In this document: positions 1 through 8,420 of the stretch, piece by piece
How the letters are laid out: each line of letters begins with the position of its first letter
Position numbering within the stretch: position 1 is the first letter of the stretch
Assembly: GCA_022562855.1 (NCBI GenBank)
Contig: JADFON010000037.1
Location: 1 to 10,722 of the forward strand
DNA: 10,722 bases
From: Candidatus Zhuqueibacterota bacterium
GTDB lineage: Bacteria > SM23-31
Reading direction: 5' to 3'
Notes under the pieces: model-generated
What the model was told of the DNA's origin: nothing
Database searches by the model: none
What the model saw: the letters and a program-made list of their open reading frames with translations, nothing else
Made by a program: the position numbers and the translations under genes

Positions 1-2378
1 AAAGTCGAAAGCGGCAATTCTTTGCCCGCAGAAGTGGCGACAGTGATCGCCTTTAATTGGTGAAGCGTTTCCCTGTCCTCTTTTTCCAATTGAATACGGA
101 CGTCGATCTCTTTGTCTTCGGCGTGGTAATCCGGCAGATTCAATCCGCGCACAACATATGAAACTATTCCCGCTATCTCTTCGGGAGAGACGCCGTATTT
201 TCGGGCAAGAACTCTGTTGATAACAAGATGTACCTCATTTGACGTTTCCTGCAAATCGGTTTCAATATTGAGAAGCTGCGGCAGTCTCTTGAGGCGGCGT
301 TCGACCTCCATGGCAAGGGGGATCAGGGTTTCTGTATCCCTTCCATACACATACACGGAAACCGCTTTGTCATTATCTTCATCTTCCCACCATTGCGTAC
401 GAATCTCTACACCGGGGTACTTCGGAATGTTATCCTTAATATCTATCAGTATTTCTTCCCGTGTTAGAGTCATATCATTGGATAAACCCAATGATCTACG
501 GGTATTCTTGTAAAAAACATACCACCATGCGTTGTTTTCCAACGGTTCTAAGTATGCGCGAATCATGCCGAAATTATACATAAACCGGGTATCGATAGTC
601 TTTATGCTGTATTTCTCCTGTCTCTCAAAAAGATAATCCTCGAGCGACGTCATAAGCCGGTCGGCTTCCCCGAGATTGTAATTGTCAGGCATTTCCACAA
701 ACAACCGGAAATCGTTGATATTACCCTCAGAGGAATCAGTTTTCTTCATTAAATTAGCCGGAATCTGTATACTCATGATTACGGCAAGACCGATCAAGGC
801 GGTATCGAGCCTGTGGGCAAGCGTCCACCGGAGCATCCGTTCATAAAAATTTCTGCCGGACGATATTATTTTTGCCTCCGTAACGTGCTTCTTTACCGGA
901 AGACGGTTTGCAATGAGTGGAATAAACACTAAAGCGACCAGCAAAGAACCCAGCAGGGCAGACATGATCGGGACGCCAAGACGGAGCATGTAAAACCGCA
1001 TCCCGCTGTTGTCGTTCATGAGAATAAGCGGCATAAACACAACGATTGTGGTCAATGTCGCCAATGTTATTGCAGTCGATACTTCGCTTGCCCCTGTTAA
1101 TGCGGCGGTACGCGGATCATCTCCTTTGAGTCTTCGCCGGTAAATGTTCTCTACAACAACGATAGAATTGTCTATAACAAGCCCGACACAGACCATCATA
1201 CCCATCAGGGTCAAAAGATTTATCGACCACCCGATAAAATACAATACGACAACAGTTATGACCAATGAAAGTGGTATACCCAAAGTTATCAGCATTGTCA
1301 TTCGAATTCTTCTGAGAAAAAACAATAGGATTAAAAAGGCAAAAAATCCTCCCCATAAACCGGCTTCCCCAAGATTGTTGATAGCGTTCTGTATAAATGA
1401 ACCCTGGTTGAAAAAGAGAGTAATTTCCATATCTTTAAGTCGTGGATCGTTCATGATCTCTTCTTCAAGAACTTGGAGAGCCCGTTCAGACAAATCGAGT
1501 GTGTTAGCCATCGACTCTTTCATAACAGCTACACGAATCGCCGGCTTTCTGTCGATTCGCTGTATCCATCTTTTCTCCGGAACGTCGTACCTGACGGTCG
1601 CAATATCCTTGAGCTTCAAATCCCTTCCGCGGATCGGGAGATTCCGGATTTGATCAAGATCGGTAAAGTTACCGAGAGACCGGATATAAATTTTTCTTCC
1701 GCCTTCCGACAGATACCCGCTTGGCATAGTGAAATTATCACTTTGCAGGCTTTGAATAAGCGGAAAAACATCCACACGCAGGGCACGAATCTTATCCTGA
1801 TCGAGATCGATGAGGATCATCTTTTCATAGGTGCCGTAGAGTTCGACTTTTGCTACCCCGTCAATCCTTTCGAGCGGTTTTTGTACAAAACTCTCGATGA
1901 GGTAAAAAGGATCTTCGAAATCTTTTTCAAGGATTATTCCGAAAAAGAGGATAGGTTCGTCATTATTGCTGAACGAGTTTACATAGTATCGTTCAACATC
2001 GGACGGCAATTCCGCCATAACCCTTTCCATCCTGTCCCTTACCTGGTTGTACGCAAGGGTCATGTCGGCATTTTGTTTGAAAGTAATCCATACAACCGAA
2101 CCATCGGTGCCGCTGCTTGAATTAATATTCGTTATATTCCTGACAGTCTGCAAGGATTCTTCCACAGGTCTTGTAATTTTCTCCTCGATTTCATACGGAT
2201 TTGAATTCGGATAGGGAATGTTTACAAACAAAAACGGGGGTGTAAATCCCGGGGGAAAGAGTTCAATCGTTATCTTTGTATACGCAATTACGCCGACCAC
2301 CAATAGAGCGGCAAAAGCCATCAGAATGGTTACGGGGCGGTTTATTGACAAATTAGCTAAGAACGATTTTTTTTCCAT
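1..2378 (-). CDS. RND efflux permease, second of a pair, C-terminus beyond window
   Basis: Inner-membrane proton-driven efflux permease of the RND superfamily (HAE1/AcrB-like). 792 codons are visible from the ATG at 2378 down to the left edge with no stop. The missing part, about 200-250 residues, should hold the end of the second porter domain and TM8-12. TM1 is at about residues 15-34, the first porter domain at about 40-330, TM2-6 at about 338-490, TM7 at about 525-542, and the second porter domain from 555 on. The TM4 signature GLVIDNSIVVVEN (399-411) has D403 followed by N404, where AcrB has two aspartates. The inter-half linker after TM6 (491-520) is short, as normal for the family and unlike the neighbouring permease. 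The start follows a 90-base AT-rich gap after the upstream permease, with no clear Shine-Dalgarno sequence and no terminator, so co-transcription is likely. Family is sure; substrate is not known. Confidence 0.93.
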   Translation of the reverse strand, partial: MEKKSFLANLSINRPVTILMAFAALLVVGVIAYTKITIELFPPGFTPPFLFVNIPYPNSNPYEIEEKITRPVEESLQTVRNITNINSSSGTDGSVVWITFKQNADMTLAYNQVRDRMERVMAELPSDVERYYVNSFSNNDEPILFFGIILEKDFEDPFYLIESFVQKPLERIDGVAKVELYGTYEKMILIDLDQDKIRALRVDVFPLIQSLQSDNFTMPSGYLSEGGRKIYIRSLGNFTDLDQIRNLPIRGRDLKLKDIATVRYDVPEKRWIQRIDRKPAIRVAVMKESMANTLDLSERALQVLEEEIMNDPRLKDMEITLFFNQGSFIQNAINNLGEAGLWGGFFAFLILLFFLRRIRMTMLITLGIPLSLVITVVVLYFIGWSINLLTLMGMMVCVGLVIDNSIVVVENIYRRRLKGDDPRTAALTGASEVSTAITLATLTTIVVFMPLILMNDNSGMRFYMLRLGVPIMSALLGSLLVALVFIPLIANRLPVKKHVTEAKIISSGRNFYERMLRWTLAHRLDTALIGLAVIMSIQIPANLMKKTDSSEGNINDFRLFVEMPDNYNLGEADRLMTSLEDYLFERQEKYSIKTIDTRFMYNFGMIRAYLEPLENNAWWYVFYKNTRRSLGLSNDMTLTREEILIDIKDNIPKYPGVEIRTQWWEDEDNDKAVSVYVYGRDTETLIPLAMEVERRLKRLPQLLNIETDLQETSNEVHLVINRVLARKYGVSPEEIAGIVSYVVRGLNLPDYHAEDKEIDVRIQLEKEDRETLHQLKAITVATSAGKELPLST

Positions 2379-2468
2379 AATATTTTATAATTTAGCTGGG
2401 ATTCGTTTCAAATTGATTGATAATCTCAATCTAATATATATATAAACTACAACATAAAGCTGCAATAA

Positions 2469-5400
2469 TTAATCTTTTCTGTCAACAACCGCATACATAG
2501 TCGGAATAACGATCAGCGTCAGTAACGTAGAACTGATCAGCCCGGCAATAACCGTAAGAGCCATAGGCGTCCGGATTTCAGCCCCTTCTCCAAGACCAAG
2601 CGCCATCGGTAAAAGTCCTAATACGGTTGTCGCCGTTGTCATCAGGATCGGTCTGAGCCGTACCTTTCCGGCGGTTATTATAGCGTCCACCTTATCCAAA
2701 CCCCGCCGCCTTAGCTGATTGATATAATCAACTAAGACAATAGCGTTGTTGACCACAATTCCCGCTAACATGATCAACCCGATAAAAACAACAACGCTTA
2801 TGGAAATTTCCATCGCATAAAGAACAACAATAACACCGATAATTGCAAGCGGAATGGTGAAAAGTATTACAAACGGGTGAATCAGGGATTCAAACTGGGA
2901 CGCCATGACTACATATATAAGGAATATGGCAATAATAAGAGCAAATTGCAGACTGGCAAGCGATGTCTGCATTTCCTTATTTTGACCGGTAATAGAAAAA
3001 GTAAAATCATCCGGTTTTGATATTGTCTTTAATGTGCGGTCAATTATCTCCGTAATCGATCCAAGGTCGACTCCGGAAAGATTTGCAGTGACAAGCGCAG
3101 ACCTCTGCTGGTCGATACGCCGTATTTCACTTGGTCCCTCATTTATAGTGATCGCCGCTACTGCCGATAACGGAATCGGTTTTGAACCGCCCGGATTAAT
3201 AACCATCCGGTACAGGTTTTCAAGATTTGCTTTGTCTTCTTCGCGGACCCTGACTAAAATATCGATATTTCGTTCCTGGTCCCTGAATTCCGTGGCTACT
3301 TTCCCCTTGACCTTGTTCCGTACAATTGTGGCGACTTGAAAAATATTCAGGTTGTTTTTCGCCAGCTTTGTCCGGTCATATATAATCTGGATTTCCGGGT
3401 TTCCCCTTCTGATATTTGATTTTACATCGGTCAATCCCTCGATTTTCGAAAGCTCCGAGACAACTTCGTAGCTCACTCTTTGCAGCAATTCAAGGTTATA
3501 TCCTTTGATTTCTACTTCTATCGGGGTCTTAAAACTGAAAAGCGCAGGTCTTGAGATTTTTGCGGTTACCCCGGAATATTTGGATAGTTCCTTTCGAATC
3601 GCAGTCATTGCGCGCTCTTCTTTTTCAATAAGGTTTCCGCCGTCCTGAAGTAGGGTAGTAATTCTTGCAGTATGCTCACCTTCCTCAGATAATGATTTTG
3701 AACTGTTTAATTCAGTCCCGATTGCCGTACTGACACTTTTGGCGTCCGGCAAATTCCGGACAAAATTCTCTATCGGCAGAATGTATTCCGCCGTCCTCTC
3801 TAATGGTGTGCCGATAGGATATGACAGCTCAATAGTAAACTCTCCCTGATGAAGTTCCGGAATCAACTCCTGACCGATATTCGGGAGAAGGTACATTATG
3901 CATAAGACAAATAACCCGCCCGCAGAGGTTATCACCGCGCCCTTGTTTCTTATGGCGCCGCCGACTATCGCCGGATAGACGGCGCTGATTTTAGTATATA
4001 CATAATTAAACAAACCAAGCGATGGGACAAGAACGATCATGGCAACCGTAACGAACATCAAAATCACGGCAAAAATCACGGCAAGAATGGACTGAACAAT
4101 CAGGATAAATAACTTTGCAACAAGCGAAAAGTAAGTATGTAACATAAAACGTAGAATAACATACAAAGCCCCAACCGGAAAAGTTATCCGGGATAAAAAC
4201 TTTTTTAAAAATCCATTTCTTTTTTTAACCCAGCTAATGTAGGAAACATAATCCGCTTTAAAAATCGGATATGAGGGAAAGTGGAGAAAATCAGCCCAGA
4301 ATAATTCCGACCACCCTTTTGGCAATATATGTTCTTTTTGCACAGCTTTATCATCTTCATTACTACCGGCATCCGGTGAGAGGTTTCTTTTGAAAAGTCT
4401 GGCAATTGGAAACGCCAAGCCCTTCAACAAAGATAATACCCCTTCTAAAGTTAAAAGAATTAAAGTCGAAACCGATTGAACGACCTTTAATAATATTTCA
4501 GTCAAGGCTAATAGTACTATAACCGGAACTGAAAGAAAAAGACCTGCCGCGTTGGCGATCGATGATTTTTCATTCAATTTATTGAGTTTATCTCTCAGTT
4601 TTTCAAATGCTCTAAACCGCAAATAATCAACGGATTGAAGCTGATTTAAGACCGACCCCGAACCGGGGTCGGGAAGCTGTCGGGATGCGAGCATAGGAAT
4701 AAAAAATAACGCGGCAAGGAGTGACGCAAGAAGAGAGAATACAACTACAAGCGCCATATCTCCGAATATTTGTCCTGCTATACCCTCGACAAAGACAATA
4801 GGAAAAAACACGGCGATCGTGGTAAGGGTCGATGCAATGACCGCGCTGCCGACTTCTCCGACCCCCCTGACCGCAGCTTCGATTACAGAGTCTCCTTCTT
4901 CGCGGCACCGGAATATCGATTCCAGGACAACAATCGAATTGTCAACCAGCATGCCGATTCCAAGAGCTAAACCGCCAAGAGACATTATATTTAACGAAAC
5001 GTCAAACATATACATCGGTGCAAATGTAGCGATTACCGATACGGGGATAGTCAGACCGATAATAAAAGTGCTTAAAATATTCCGGAGGAAAAAATACAAT
5101 ACGATAATCGCAAGTAAGCCTCCGATTAAGGCAGTATTGCGGACTTCATCGATAGAACTCTTGATAAATACAGACTTGTCGGTTAATGTTTGAATTTGTA
5201 CACCTTCAGGCAAAGAAAATGACAGGAAGTTCGTCATCCGCTTGAGAGTTTCAGAATCGGCTTCTTCCGCTTCTCCGGAGTTTAAATTGTTTACAAACTG
5301 TTGCTGCGTTGGAGTGCCGAAAATCCGTAGCCTGACCTGCTCCGCAACAGAGACGATATTTGCATCGGCTTCTTTGTATATCTCTATATCTACGCTTTCA

Positions 5401-6236
5401 TTCCCGTTGACCCTTGTTATTACTTCTCGTTCCTTGTTCGTTTTGAACACGCTTCCTATATCTTTAATACGAATATCCGCCCCGTTTCTTGTTCCGATTA
5501 TCAGGTTGCTGATTTCGTCAAGTGTCTGGAATTCGTTCAGAGTTCTGACAAGATATTCGGTGTCGCCTTCCTTGAGATTCCCCCCCGCAAGGTTAATATT
5601 TTCCTGCGATAAACGCTGGTTTACCTCATCTATACCGATATTGAGCACGGTAAGCTTTTCTTCGTTGATCTCAACACGGATTTCGTCCTCAAGCCCCCCT
5701 TTAATCTTTACCGCCGCTATGCCTGACAAGGTCTCAAGGTCGCGGCGGATGTCCTCATCCGCGATCCTCCTGAGCGTGAAAAGGTCCATATCGCCGTATA
5801 TACCCAAAGTCATTATCGGATCGAGTGTTGGGTCGTATCGTAAGATAAGCGGACGTTCGACATCCAAAGGAAGAAAGACCTGGTCAAGTTTTTCACGAAC
5901 ATCCTGGGTTGCAAGATTCATATCCGTATCCCAGGTAAATTCCAGGATAACATCGGAAAAACCCGCCTTGGAAATCGAACTGATGCTTACAAGATTGTTG
6001 ACGACGCCAAGCGTCTGCTCCAGCGGACGCGAGATTATTGTCTCTATCTCCTCCGGCGCCGCTCCTTCATATTCTGTCCTGACGGTAAGCGAAGGATAGG
6101 TAATATCCGGCATAAGGTTCATTGACAGCCGGTAGTAGGAGATTACCCCAAAAACAAAAACCGCCACGACAATCATTAAAATAGCGATCGGGCGGGTTGT
6201 GGTTACACGGTATGTTTCTTTTATGATTTTTTTCAT
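2469..6236 (-). CDS. RND efflux permease with long central membrane insertion
   Basis: Complete 1255-residue RND permease, about 200 longer than the usual 1020-1060. TM1 is at about 15-34. The first porter domain follows at about 40-355 and TM2-6 at about 365-515, with TM4 motif LGIGMLVDNSIVVLES (425-440) and D432 as probable proton-relay residue next to N433. TM7 is at about 766-785, the second porter domain at about 790-1085, and TM8-12 at about 1093-1250. The TM10 motif GIVVNNAIVLVDY (1159-1171) has Asn1163 where AcrB has Lys940. Residues about 525-745 are extra: hydrophobic stretches at about 563-610 and 683-745 flank a polar, aromatic-rich segment (614-680). The gene starts 38 bases after the adaptor stop; no Shine-Dalgarno sequence is seen. 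The start is supported by the basic-then-hydrophobic N-terminus that aligns with RND TM1. It probably works with the adaptor and the second permease; drug, metal or lipid substrates cannot be told apart. Confidence 0.95.
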   Translation of the reverse strand: MKKIIKETYRVTTTRPIAILMIVVAVFVFGVISYYRLSMNLMPDITYPSLTVRTEYEGAAPEEIETIISRPLEQTLGVVNNLVSISSISKAGFSDVILEFTWDTDMNLATQDVREKLDQVFLPLDVERPLILRYDPTLDPIMTLGIYGDMDLFTLRRIADEDIRRDLETLSGIAAVKIKGGLEDEIRVEINEEKLTVLNIGIDEVNQRLSQENINLAGGNLKEGDTEYLVRTLNEFQTLDEISNLIIGTRNGADIRIKDIGSVFKTNKEREVITRVNGNESVDIEIYKEADANIVSVAEQVRLRIFGTPTQQQFVNNLNSGEAEEADSETLKRMTNFLSFSLPEGVQIQTLTDKSVFIKSSIDEVRNTALIGGLLAIIVLYFFLRNILSTFIIGLTIPVSVIATFAPMYMFDVSLNIMSLGGLALGIGMLVDNSIVVLESIFRCREEGDSVIEAAVRGVGEVGSAVIASTLTTIAVFFPIVFVEGIAGQIFGDMALVVVFSLLASLLAALFFIPMLASRQLPDPGSGSVLNQLQSVDYLRFRAFEKLRDKLNKLNEKSSIANAAGLFLSVPVIVLLALTEILLKVVQSVSTLILLTLEGVLSLLKGLAFPIARLFKRNLSPDAGSNEDDKAVQKEHILPKGWSELFWADFLHFPSYPIFKADYVSYISWVKKRNGFLKKFLSRITFPVGALYVILRFMLHTYFSLVAKLFILIVQSILAVIFAVILMFVTVAMIVLVPSLGLFNYVYTKISAVYPAIVGGAIRNKGAVITSAGGLFVLCIMYLLPNIGQELIPELHQGEFTIELSYPIGTPLERTAEYILPIENFVRNLPDAKSVSTAIGTELNSSKSLSEEGEHTARITTLLQDGGNLIEKEERAMTAIRKELSKYSGVTAKISRPALFSFKTPIEVEIKGYNLELLQRVSYEVVSELSKIEGLTDVKSNIRRGNPEIQIIYDRTKLAKNNLNIFQVATIVRNKVKGKVATEFRDQERNIDILVRVREEDKANLENLYRMVINPGGSKPIPLSAVAAITINEGPSEIRRIDQQRSALVTANLSGVDLGSITEIIDRTLKTISKPDDFTFSITGQNKEMQTSLASLQFALIIAIFLIYVVMASQFESLIHPFVILFTIPLAIIGVIVVLYAMEISISVVVFIGLIMLAGIVVNNAIVLVDYINQLRRRGLDKVDAIITAGKVRLRPILMTTATTVLGLLPMALGLGEGAEIRTPMALTVIAGLISSTLLTLIVIPTMYAVVDRKD

Positions 6237-6274
6237 ATATACAAAGTTAGGCGTTTAGGAAATAAAGGAGGAGT

Positions 6275-7387
6275 TTATTTTACAAACGAATTCCCGGACA
6301 TTACTTTTACCTTTGTATTGTCCTTCAGACCGCTTTGACCGACTATTATAATTTCTTCATTCTCGGATATTCCACTGACCGCTTCAACATACAGTTCATC
6401 GGATACACCGGCTTTCAGCAGCACTTTATATGCAGTGTTGTTTCTTACGGCATATACAAAAGGCAGACCGCTTTCATATACGATTGCATCTTTTGGAACG
6501 GCTGTAATGTTTTCATGGATCGAAGTTATGATACGTAAAGATACAAACATTCCGATGCGCATTAGGTTCCGGGGGTCGGTAATACCGATCGTGACCTTAA
6601 ATGTTCCGCTGGATGGGTCTACAACGGGGCTGATGCGTTTAATTGCTCCTTGAAATTTCTTTTTGTCTAAGAATTCTGTAATAATAACTGCCTCCTGCCC
6701 GACCCTGACCGCATTGATCTCTTTTTCCGGAATAAAAACACGGATTATTTTATCGGAAGTATCCACAATTTGAAATAATTTAGTCGAATTCAGAATACGG
6801 TCGCCGTTTTTGACAAAACGTTCCGAAATTACGCCGGCTATCGGCGCGGTAACCCGCGTATAGCTCAAATTCTGCTTGGCTTGTTTCCAGATTACTTCAG
6901 CCTCCAGGAGGGTGAATTTCGCATTGTCATACTCGACTTCACTGATAATATTATTGTCGAACGATTCCTGAACTCTTTTCAGTTCGGATTCCTTCTGCCT
7001 GTACGCGACCTCAGCTCTCTCTTCAGCGAGACTCAATTCCTTATCATCTAAAAGCACCAAAAGCTCATCTTTATCAACACGCCTGCCTTCTTCCACATGA
7101 AGTTCGGTTACATTTCCCGGTATCTTCGAATACACATCAACCATACTCTCTGTCTCAACAGTGGAGCTAAGCAAAATATAAGACGACATCGTGCGGGGAG
7201 TTAGTTTTATGGTTTCAACCAATACCTCGGTGCCTGCTGGTCCGCTGTCCGAAGTTTCTTCCTTTGTTCCATCCCCGTTGGATTCCTCGACAACACTGCC
7301 CTCGCTTTGTTGAGTACTGCATTGGAGGGCGTATAGCGCCACCAAACTAACTACACAAAAGATCAACATCCCTCTTAAACGTAACAT
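6275..7387 (-). CDS. RND periplasmic adaptor (membrane fusion protein)
   Basis: Adaptor that links an RND permease to an outer-membrane channel, 370 residues, within the family's usual range. An N-terminal hydrophobic segment (7-22) ends at Cys23. The following S/T/Q/E/G-rich stretch (24-54) looks like a lipoprotein linker, but Gln at -1 makes the lipobox non-canonical, so lipidation is only possible. The barrel-sandwich (lipoyl-like) halves are at about 82-115 and 175-205, the second containing the typical APIAGVISERFVKNGD motif (181-196). Between them is a short coiled-coil hairpin (about 117-173). A beta-barrel (about 210-290) and membrane-proximal domain (about 292-365) follow. It is the first gene of the minus-strand operon; the start is fixed by AAGGAG seven bases upstream. 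The short hairpin suggests contact through a modest alpha-helical tip. No channel gene is visible, so it may be encoded elsewhere. Confidence 0.93.
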   Translation of the reverse strand: MLRLRGMLIFCVVSLVALYALQCSTQQSEGSVVEESNGDGTKEETSDSGPAGTEVLVETIKLTPRTMSSYILLSSTVETESMVDVYSKIPGNVTELHVEEGRRVDKDELLVLLDDKELSLAEERAEVAYRQKESELKRVQESFDNNIISEVEYDNAKFTLLEAEVIWKQAKQNLSYTRVTAPIAGVISERFVKNGDRILNSTKLFQIVDTSDKIIRVFIPEKEINAVRVGQEAVIITEFLDKKKFQGAIKRISPVVDPSSGTFKVTIGITDPRNLMRIGMFVSLRIITSIHENITAVPKDAIVYESGLPFVYAVRNNTAYKVLLKAGVSDELYVEAVSGISENEEIIIVGQSGLKDNTKVKVMSGNSFVK

Positions 7388-7646
7388 CTATGTACTCCTT
7401 GCTGTATAGCAACACTTTGTAAGAATTTATTTAGCTTCAATCAAAAAATTTTAACCAAATCCAATATTATTTTTAGCCTGCACTAAAAATATTTTTATAC
7501 AAGACAAATAATGAGCATTAATCCGGAGCTATAGAGATTGTGGATCAAATGGTTCTATGTAAAATTATTAATGTATACGTCTTTTATGTCTGCATGTTAC
7601 ATATAATTATTGATAATGTGAAAATGCATACATATTAGTTAATTTT
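7388..7646. other. Divergent intergenic region upstream of efflux operon
   Basis: AT-rich 259-base spacer between the minus-strand efflux operon and the plus-strand decayed gene. It should contain the operon promoter, but I see no convincing -35/-10 pair. A perfect 14-base palindrome, TAAAAATATTTTTA, sits at 7484-7497, about 100 bases upstream of the adaptor start. It could be an operator or simply AT-rich chance. No regulator gene is next to the operon in this window. Confidence 0.4.
7395..7400 (-). promoter_or_regulatory. Shine-Dalgarno site of the adaptor gene
   Basis: On the minus strand AAGGAG lies seven bases before the ATG at 7387. This chooses Met1 over the internal Met7. The two downstream permease genes lack a comparable site, so this is the strongest ribosome-binding site of the operon. 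Confidence 0.75.
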
Positions 7647-8135
7647 ATGATTGAAAAGTCAAAAAGTTCAAATTTGCTTTTATTTGGTACAATAATAGTG
7701 TCGAAATAATCATGTTTAATTACTAATAGTACTTTTGTATTTTCCAATGAGACCGGTGAACTTCTATCGATTAAAACGGTAATAAAAAACACCGGAAGGG
7801 GAAAGCTCAATAACAGGGCGCTGGAAACCGGTTCACATCTTAATTGGACAGTGATCGTTTAACCCGATTTGATCCGGGAGCTTTACGTGGGTAAGGAAAA
7901 TGAATTTGAACTGCATGTACAGACTGGCGCCGACGCGGGATCCGGGGATATGATCCTGTTACATTAAGAACCGAAGCAAAAGCGGATAACAGAAGAGCAA
8001 AGGAGTAATGACAGGGATATTCGGATACATGTCAAGGTGTTTGCAAATGTTTAAGGAACTTTAGTACCGGTCGGTTTGTTATCAGTGATTATTGTCGGAT
8101 TTATCATAGTCGGAATCAAGCCGGTCAAAAGGTAA
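7647..8135 (+). pseudogene. Decayed membrane-anchored beta-sandwich protein (NEW3/COG1470-like)
   Basis: One reading frame from ATG 7647 to TAA 8133-8135 (162 codons plus stop) is broken by in-frame TAA codons at 7707, 7860, 7965 and 8052, with no frameshift needed. The translated pieces read like one protein. A short hydrophobic N-terminus (SNLLLFGTIIVS) resembles a signal segment. Then come IKTVIKNTGRGKLNN, LETGSHLNWTVIV, a stop, and LYVGKENEFELHVQTGADAG followed by SGDMILLH. This is the order of elements expected of an Ig-like NEW3 beta-sandwich: an NTG turn, a Trp-Val core strand, a PGE-like turn and a PADA-GDY-like strand. The end, TLVPVGLLSVIIVGFIIVGI followed by KPVKR, is a C-terminal membrane anchor with a basic tail. 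COG1470-like proteins with this plan are often found near ABC transporters; none is seen here. The family assignment is by eye only. The conventional efflux and cytochrome genes also stop at TAA, so the stops are real. Confidence 0.6.
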
Positions 8136-8194
8136 AGTCAGACAATAAAGTACATAAGTTTCAAGGATTATAATGGAAACTTGAAAGCGCAGTA

Positions 8195-8359
8195 ATGATA
8201 ATGAAAAGTCTCCCAAAAAAAGATGAAAATAATATAATTTGTATGAAACTTTTTGTGTCTAAAGGCGTACTATTTAAAAGAAATAATCAAGTAGTTGAAT
8301 TTCTGAAGAAGCATTCAGGATTTTCAACGGGATTGACTATTGATCTTTTCAACTACTAA
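8195..8359 (+). CDS. Doubtful 54-residue ORF before the terminator
   Basis: ATG 8195 to TAA 8357-8359, a small basic protein beginning MIMKSLPKKDENN and ending GLTIDLFNY, with a middle part (LFKRNNQVVEFLKKH) that could be an amphipathic helix. A second in-frame ATG is at 8201. There is no Shine-Dalgarno sequence, no signal peptide and no family I recognise. It lies between the decayed gene and a strong terminator that starts 26 bases after its stop, so it may be the last gene of a short transcript or the tail of another decayed gene. Upstream in the same frame a stop is at 8171, so no longer gene is open. Confidence 0.25.
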   Translation: MIMKSLPKKDENNIICMKLFVSKGVLFKRNNQVVEFLKKHSGFSTGLTIDLFNY

Positions 8360-8384
8360 CTTACATTGAGATCCCCTTAAGCAG

Positions 8385-8420
8385 CCCTCTTCTGTCTTCG
8401 GACAGAGGGGGGTTTTTTTT
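8385..8420 (+). terminator. Strong intrinsic terminator
   Basis: A 12-base-pair stem (8385-8396 with 8401-8412, including two G-T wobble pairs) is closed by the very stable TTCG tetraloop (8397-8400) and followed by eight T (8413-8420). It ends plus-strand transcription from the decayed gene and small ORF, and insulates the cytochrome gene downstream. The minus-strand side has no T-run, so it is one-directional. Confidence 0.93.

Noticed and set aside
1473-2120. 215-codon plus-strand open frame
   Set aside because: Antisense to the second RND permease, whose translation is continuous with clear RND motifs over the same bases.
2415-2431. Hairpin GATTGA-TAATC-TCAATC in the gap between the two permease genes, as terminator or attenuator
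   Set aside because: Only six AT-rich base pairs and no T-run on the minus strand; too weak to call.
5242-6099. 285-codon plus-strand open frame with Ser/Arg/Ile-rich translation
   Set aside because: It lies wholly antisense to the well-supported long RND permease, has low-complexity composition and no family features; it is a shadow of that gene.
7607-7810. 67-codon minus-strand open frame
   Set aside because: Antisense to the decayed plus-strand gene, with no ribosome-binding site; the plus-strand frame shows protein-like motifs and this one does not.
7647-8135. Alternative genetic code reading TAA as an amino acid
   Set aside because: The adaptor, the long permease and the tetraheme cytochrome all end in TAA at the expected family lengths, so TAA is a stop here.
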